64,000 nucleotides of DNA, taken from positions 8,097,755-8,161,754 of the forward strand of contig NC_060965.1 in assembly GCF_910589235.1 (NCBI RefSeq), given 5' to 3'. Below, in pieces: positions 57,330-64,000 of this stretch. The notes below the pieces were generated by a model. The model saw only the letters and a program-made list of their open reading frames with translations. It did no database searches and was not told the origin of the DNA. The stretch comes from Vespa crabro (lineage: Eukaryota; Arthropoda; Insecta; Hymenoptera; Vespidae). Position 1 is the first letter of the stretch, and the number at the start of each line of letters is the position of its first letter. A program made the position numbers and the translations under genes.

Positions 57330-59122
57330 GTTATTATTGTTATTGTTGTTATTATTTGTTATTAATGTTATTATTGTTATTATTGTTATTATTGTTATTA
57401 TTGTTATTATTGTTATTGTTATTGTTATTATTATTATTGTTGTTATTATTGTTATTATTGTTATTATTGTTATTATTGTTATCAGTATTATTGTTATTGT
57501 TGTTATTATTGCTATTGTTATTGTTGTTATTGTTGTTATTATTGTTATTGTTGTTATTATTATTATTATTGTTATTAATGTTATATTGTTATTATTGTTA
57601 TTGTTGTTATTGTTATTATTGTTATTGTTGTTATTGTTGTTATTGTTGTTATTAATGTTATTGTTGTTATTGTTGTTATTATTGTTATTTTTATTGTTGT
57701 TATTCTTCTTATTATTATTATTATTGTTATTATTGTTATTGTTGTTATTATTGTTATTATTGTTGTTATTGTTAATGTGGTTATTATTGTTATTGTTGTT
57801 ATTGTTGTTATTGTTGTTGTTATTGTTATAGTTGTTATTGTTGTTATTATTGTTACTATTGTTATTGTTGTTAATATTGTTATTTTTGTTATTGTTGTTA
57901 TTATTGTTCTTATTGTTTTTATGGATATTGTTGTAATTATTGTTATTGTTGTTATTGTTGTTATTGTTGTTATTATTGTTATTATTGTTATTATTGTTAT
58001 TATTGTTATTGTTATTGCTATTATTGTTATTATTGTTATTATTGTTATTATTGTTCTTATTGCTATTATTGTTATTATTGTTATTAGTGTTATTAATGTT
58101 ATTACTGTTATTATTGTTGTTATTATTAATGTGGTTATTATTGTTATTGTTGTTATTGTTGTTGTTATTGTTATAGTTCTTATTGTTGTTATTATTGTTA
58201 CTACTGTTATTGTTGTTAATATTGTTATTTTTGTTATTGTTGTTATTATTGTTGTTATTGTATTTATGGTTATTGTTGTAATTATTGTTATTGTTGTTAT
58301 TGTTGTTATTGTTGTTGTTATTGTTGTTATTGTTTTTATTGTTATTGTGGTTATTATTGTTATTATTGTTATTATAATAATTATTGTAATTAATGTTATA
58401 TTGTTATTATTGTTATTATTGTTATTATTATTATTATTGTTATTGTTATTGTTATAGATGTTATTATTGTTAGTATTGTTATTATTGTTCTTATTGCTTT
58501 ATTGTTATTATTGTTATTAGTGTTATTAATGTTATAATCGTTATTGTTGTTATTGTTGTCATTGTTGTTATTGTTGTTATTATTGTTATTGTTGTTATTG
58601 TTGTTATTATTGTTATTGTTGTTATTGTAGCTATTATTGTTGTTATTGTTGTTATTGTTTTGTTGTTATTATTGTTATTGTTATTGTTATTATTGTTATT
58701 ATTGTTATTGTTATTGCTGTTATTATTGTTATTGTTATTGTTATTATTGTTATTGTTGTTATTATTGTTATTTTTATTGTTGTTATTCTTCTTATTATTA
58801 TTATTATTGTTATTATTGTTATTGTTGTTATTATTGTTATTATTGTTGTTATTGTTATTGCTGTTATTATTCTTATTATTGTTGTTATTGTTATTATTGT
58901 ATTTATTGATTTTGTTGTTATTATTGTTGTTATTATTGTTATTGTTGTTTTGTTAGTATTGTTATTATTGTTATTATTGTTCTTATTGCTATTATTGTTA
59001 TTATTGTTATTATTGTTATTAGTGTTATTAATGTTATTATCGTTATTGTTGTTACTGTTGTTATTGTTGTTATTATTTTTATTATAGTTATTGTTGTTAT
59101 TGTTGTTATTATTGTTATTATT

Positions 59123-59158
59123 GTTATTATTATTATTATTATTATTAACGTTATATTG
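59123..59158. repeat. (ATT)n tract followed by AACGTTATATTG slip
   Basis: A run of about eight ATT triplets leads into AACGTTATATTG, a -1 register slip. The same arrangement is at about 62714-62746 (3,588 bp on). Slip words after an ATT tract or AATGTT are the usual form in this part of the array (57583, 58400, 59506, 61410, 61911, 63086). Confidence 0.78.
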
Positions 59159-61521
59159 TTATTATTGTTATTGTTGTTATTGTTGTTATTATTGTTGTTA
59201 TTGTTGTTATTATTGTTATTATTGTTCTTATTGTTATTGATGTTATTATTGTTATTGTTGCTATTGTTGATATTGTTGTTATTGTTATTGTTGTTATTAT
59301 TGTTATTGTTGTTATTGTTATTATTGTTATTATTGTTATTATTGTTATTATTGTTATTATTGTTATTATTTTTATTGTTATTGTTGTTATTATTGTTATT
59401 GTTATTGTTGTTATTATTGTTATTGTTATTGTTATTATTGTTATTGTTGTTATTGTTGTTATTATTGTTATTATTGTTATTATAATTATTATTGTTATTA
59501 ATGTTATATTGTTATTATTGTTATTGTTGTTATTGTTGTTATTATTGTTATTATTGTTATTGTTGTTATTATTATTATTGTTGTTATTGTTGTTATTACT
59601 GTTATTGTTGTTATTGTTGTTATTATTGTTATTTTTGTTATTATTGTTGTTATTGATATTGTTGTTATTATTCTTATTATTGTTGTTATTGTTATTATTG
59701 TTATTATTGATATTGTTGTTATTATTGTTATTGTTGTTTTTGTTATTGTTATTATTGTTATTATTGTTAGTATTGTTATTATTGTTCTTATTGCTATTAT
59801 TGTTACTATTGTTATTAGTGTTATTAATGTTATTATCGTTATTGTTGTTATTGTTGTCATTGTTGTTATTGTTGTTATTATTGTTATTGTTGTTATTGTT
59901 GTTATTATTGTTATTGTTGTTATTGTAGTTATTATTGTTATTATTGTTGTTATTGTTAATGTTGTTATTATTGTTATTGTTGTTATTATTATTATTGTTG
60001 TTATTGTTGTTATTACTGTTATTATTGTTGTTATTGTTAATGTGGTTATTATTGTTATTGTTGTTATTGTTGTTATTGTTGTTGTTATTGTTATAGTTGT
60101 TATTGTTGTTATTATTGTTACTATTGTTATTGTTGTTATTGTTGTTACTGTTGTTGTTATTGTTATAGTTGTTATTGTTGTTATTATTGTTACTATTGTT
60201 ATTGTTGTTAATATTGTTATTTTTGTTTTTGTTGTTATTATTGTTCTTATTGTTTTTACGGATATTGTTGTAATTATTGTTATTGTTGTTATTGTTGTTC
60301 TTATTGCTATTATTGTTATTATTGTTATTAGTGTTATTGTTATTGCTATTATTGTTATTATTGTTATTATTGTTATTATTGTTCTTATTGCTATTATTGT
60401 TATTATTGTTATTAGTGTTATTAATGTTATTACTGTTATTATTGTTGTTATTACTGTTATTGTTGTTATTGTTGTTATTATTGTTATTTTTGTTATTATT
60501 GTTGTTATTGATATTGTTGTTATTATTCTTATTATTGTTGTTATTGTTATTATTGTTATTATTGATATTGTTGTTATTATTGTTATTGTTGTTTTTGTTA
60601 TTGTTATTATTGTTATTATTGTTAGTATTGTTATTATTGTTCTTATTGCTATTATTGTTACTATTGTTATTAGTGTTATTAATGTTATTATCGTTATTGT
60701 TGTTATTATTGTTATTATTGTTATTGTTGTTGTTATTGTTATAGTCGTTATTGTTGTTATTATTGTTACTATTGTTATTGTTGTTAATATTGTTATTTTT
60801 GTTATTGTTGTTATTATTGTTCTTATTGTTTTTATGGATATTGTTGTAATTATTGTTATTGTTGTTATTGTTGTTATTGTTGTTCTTATTGCTATTATTG
60901 TTATTATTGTTATTAGTGTTATTAATGTTATTATCGTTATTGTTGTTATTGTTGTCATTGTTGTTAATGTTGTTATTATTGTTATTGCTGTTATTGTTAT
61001 TATTGTTATCATTGTTATTATTGTTATTGTTGTTATTGTTATTATTGTTATTGTTATTGTTATTATAGTTATTATTGCTATTGTTGTTATTGTTGTTATT
61101 GTTATTGTTGTTATTATTGTTATTGTTGTTATTGTTATTATTGTTATTATTGTTATTATTGTTATTATTGTTATTGTTATTGTTATTATTGTTATTATTG
61201 TTATTATTGTTATTATTGTTCTTATTGTTCTTATTGCTATTATTGTTATTATTGTTATTAGTGTTATTAATGTTATTATCGGTATTGTTGTTATTTTTGT
61301 TATTGTTGTTATTATTTTTATTATAGTTATTGTTGTTATTATTGTTATTGTTGTTATTGTTGTTATTATTGTTATTATTGTTATTATTATTATTATTGTT
61401 ATTAATGTTATATTGTTATTATTGTTATTATTGTTATTGTTATTGTCATTATTATTATTGTTGTTATTATTGTTATTATTATTATAATTGTTATTGTTGT
61501 TATTATTGTTATTGTTATTAT

Positions 61522-61554
<33 letters not shown>

Positions 61555-61560
61555 TATTAT

Positions 61561-61638
61561 TATTATCCTAATTGTTATTAATGTTTTTATTATTATTGTT
61601 ATTATTATTTTTGTTGTTATTGGTGTTGTTGTTATTAA

Positions 61639-61669
<31 letters not shown>

Positions 61670-64000
61670 GTTATTATTATTTGTTATTAATGTTATTATT
61701 GTTATTATTGTTATTATTGTTATTATTGTTATTATTGTTATTGTTATTGTTATTATTATTATTGTTGTTATTATTGTTATTATTGTTATTATTGTTATTA
61801 TTGTTATCAGTATCATTGTCATTGTTGTTATTATTGCTATTGTTATTGTTGTTATTGTTGTTATTATTGTTATTGTTGTTATTATTATTATTATTGTTAT
61901 TAATGTTATATTGTTATTATTGTTATTGTTGTTATTGTTATTATTGTTATTGTTGTTATTGTTGTTATTGTTGTTATTAATGTTATTGTTGTTATTGTTG
62001 TTATTATTGTTATTTTTATTGTTGTTATTCTTCTTATTATTATTATTATTGTTATTATTGTTATTGTTGTTATTATTGTTATTATTGTTGTTATTGTTAT
62101 TGTTGTTATTATTCTTATTATTGTTGTTATTGTTATTATTGTTATAATTGATTTTGTTGTTATTATTGTTGTTATTATTGTTATTGTTGTTTTTGTTAGT
62201 ATTGTTATTATTGTTATTGTTGTTATTGTTGATATTATTGTTATTATTGTTATTATTGTTATTATTGTTATTATTGTTATTGTTGTTATTGTTGTTATTA
62301 TTGTTATTATTGTTATTGTTGTTATTATTATTATTGTTGTTATTGTTGTTATTACTGTTATTGTTGTTATTGTTGTTATTGTTGTTATTTTTGTTGTTAT
62401 TGTTATAGTTATTGTTGTTATTATTCTTATTATTATTGTTACTGTTATTATTGTTATTATTGATATTATTGTTATTATTGTTATTGTTATTGTTGTTATT
62501 ATTGTTATTGTTATTGTTATTATTGTTATTATTGTTATTATTGTTATTATTGTTATTATTGTTATTATTGTTCTTATTGCTATTATTGTTATTATTGTTA
62601 TTATTGTTATTAGTGTTATTAATGTTATTATCGTTATTGTTGTTACTGTTGTTATTGTTGTTATTATTTTTATTATAGTTATTGTTGTTATTGTTGTTAT
62701 TATTGTTATTATTGTTATTATTATTATTATTATTAACGTTATATTGTTATTATTGTTATTGTTGTTATTGTTGTTATTATTGTTGTTATTGTTGTTATTA
62801 TTGTTATTATTGTTCTTATTGTTATTGATGTTATTATTGTTATTGTTGCTATTGTTGATATTGTTGTTATTGTTATTGTTGTTATTATTGTTATTGTTGT
62901 TATTGTTATTATTGTTATTATTGTTATTATTGTTATTATTGTTATTATTGTTATTATTTTTATTGTTATTGTTGTTATTATTGTTATTGTTATTGTTGTT
63001 ATTATTGTTATTGTTATTATTATTATTGTTATTGTTGTTATTGTTGTTATTATTGTTATTATAATTATTATTGTTATTAATGTTATATTGTTATTATTGT
63101 TATTGTTGTTATTGTTGTTATTATTGTTATTATTGTTATTGTTGTTATTATTATTATTGTTGTTATTGTTGTTATTACTGTTATTGTTGTTATTGTTGTT
63201 ATTATTGTTATTTTTGTTATTATTGTTGTTATTGATATTGTTGTTATTATTCTTATTATTGTTGTTATTGTTATTATTGTTATTATTGATATTGTTGTTA
63301 TTATTGTTATTGTTGTTTTTGTTATTGTTATTATTGTTATTATTGTTAGTATTGTTATTATTGTTCTTATTGATATTATTGTTACTATTGTTATTAGTGT
63401 TATTAATGTTATTATCGTTATTGTTGTCATTGTTGTTATTGTTGTTATTATTGTTATTGTTGTTATTGTTGTTATTATTGTTATTGTTGTTATTGTAGTT
63501 ATTATTGTTATTATTGTTGTTATTGTTAATGTTGTTATTATTGTTATTGTTGTTATTATTATTATTGTTGTTATTGTTGTTATTACTGTTATTATTGTTG
63601 TTATTGTTAATGTGGTTATTATTGTTATTGTTGTTATTGTTGTTATTGTTGTTGTTATTGTTATAGTTGTTATTGTTGTTATTATTGTTACTATTGTTAT
63701 TGTTGTTATTGTTGTTATTGTTGTTGTTATTGTTATAGTTGTTATTGTTGTTATTATTGTTACTATTGTTATTGTTGTTAATATTGTTATTTTTGTTATT
63801 GTTGTTATTATTGTTCTTATTGTTTTTATGGATATTGTTGTAATTATTGTTATTGTTGTTATTGTTGTTCTTATTGCTATTATTGTTATTATTGTTATTA
63901 GTGTTATTGTTATTGCTATTATTGTTATTATTGTTATTATTGTTATTATTGTTCTTATTGCTATTATTGTTATTATTGTTATTAGTGTTATTAATGTTAT
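61561..64000. repeat. Distinct right-hand subfamily, unit G copy 2 (cut by window end)
   Basis: It starts like copy 1 (CCTAATTG at 61567 against 57227, offset 4,340, then 4,325 after 15 bp lost). From about 62,600 it matches 59,000-60,430 at 3,588 bp (59156 to 62744), 3,579 bp (59509 to 63088) and 3,570 bp (60042 to 63612), so it lacks about 0.75 kb present in copy 1. The last base of the window corresponds to 60430, showing that the unit continues beyond 64,000. No gene. Confidence 0.83.

Larger units (their letters stand above)
57101..61560. repeat. Distinct right-hand subfamily, unit G copy 1
   Basis: The texture changes near 57.1 kb. GTTGTTATT becomes common, pure ATT runs appear, and new marker words take over (TTAGTGTTATTAATG, GTTCTTATTGCTATT, AATGTGGTT at 57775, 58132 and 60040, TTTTTATGGATATT). 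Register slips become frequent: about 57356, 57583, 58400, 58498, 58659, 58948, 59153, 59506 and 61410. The word CCTAATTGTTATTAATG at 57227 recurs at 61567. Many frames are shorter here because slips and GTA-ATT/ATA-GTT variants interrupt them. No gene. Confidence 0.82.
1..64000. repeat. Giant ATT/GTT (AAT/AAC) triplet-based satellite array
   Basis: Every line of the window is made of ATT and GTT triplets on the + strand, mostly as GTTATTATT (9-mer) and GTTATT (6-mer), with GTTGTTATT variants. The usual grammar is one to three GTT followed by one or two ATT; longer ATT runs are uncommon before 57 kb. Sporadic variants (AAT, ACT, GCT, TTT, CTT, GAT, GGT, GTA-ATT, GTG-ATT, ATA-GTT, ATC) act as markers of higher-order copies. 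C is very rare on +, so the strands are strongly asymmetric and long inverted repeats are not expected. I see no unique sequence of gene length. Both ends of the window lie inside the array, so its full length is unknown. Known: arrays of this type are satellites or minisatellites of eukaryotic chromosomes. Inferred: a heterochromatic location. The species cannot be told from the repeat. Confidence 0.97.

Noticed and set aside
57195..61566. Transposon with the (ATT)10-CCTAATTG word as its end
   Set aside because: The two sites are direct, not inverted, and the sequence between them is array DNA without any coding capacity or target-site duplication.
1..64000. CRISPR array
   Set aside because: Repeats are contiguous, with no unique spacers between them, no 23-47 bp direct-repeat design and no cas genes.
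1..64000. Telomeric repeat
   Set aside because: No TTAGGG, TTTAGGG, TTAGG or similar G-run unit. GTTATTATT is not a known telomere unit and has no G cluster.
1..64000. tRNA, rRNA or structured ncRNA genes
   Set aside because: Near absence of C on one strand leaves almost no G-C pairing. I found no T-loop, anticodon-arm or rRNA-like sequence.

Overview
The window is one uninterrupted block of tandem-repeat DNA. I find no gene, RNA gene, transposon, CRISPR array or unique sequence in it. The + strand is built almost entirely from two triplets, ATT and GTT (equally TTA/TTG, or AAT/AAC on the - strand). They are arranged mainly as the 9-mer GTTATTATT and the 6-mer GTTATT, with GTTGTTATT variants, and carry scattered single-base variants. 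C is very rare on the + strand. The DNA looks like a eukaryotic satellite or giant minisatellite array, probably heterochromatic. A prokaryotic or viral source is very unlikely for 64 kb without a gene. The repeat alone does not identify the species. A long-read assembly problem cannot be excluded for the exact copy number.

Very long open frames exist: 11-18481, 24755-29383, 29396-48220 and 48120-57365 on +, and 6745-18315 and 29435-49930 on -. They follow from composition. Five of six frames read only Val/Ile, Leu, Tyr/Cys, Asn or Ile/Thr triplets, which are not stops. None is called as a gene.

The interest lies in the higher-order structure. Using variant 'marker' words I can trace these layers. 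(1) 1-18.4 kb: a 2.8-2.9 kb unit A (11-2974, 8456-11395, 11396-14161) and a derived unit B (2975-5577, 14162-16762, about 22358-24440), with the A+B pair duplicated about 11.2 kb apart. (2) 19.26-22.97 kb: a tandem duplication 1,997 bp apart. (3) 23.93-33.73 kb: a tandem duplication 4,641 bp apart, whose second copy has lost about 255 bp and gained a local expansion. (4) 33.7-36.9 kb: a mosaic, then about 36.9-53.9 kb: a roughly 6.46 kb unit present about 2.7 times. (5) 53.9-57.1 kb: a mosaic with a 2,262 bp offset repeat. (6) 57.1-64.0 kb: a distinct subfamily richer in GTTGTT and pure ATT tracts, in 3.6-4.3 kb units and running off the window end.

The 3-base register is kept for 18.4 kb from the left end and slips by a single base at only about 21 places in 64 kb. 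Twelve of these fall in the last 6.7 kb. Several slips are shared between duplicate copies, so they predate the duplications. For the offsets checked, the length modulo 3 equals the net slip between copies, an internal check on this reading. There is no sign of a new functional system. The arrays are best read as a record of slippage plus unequal exchange or segmental duplication.
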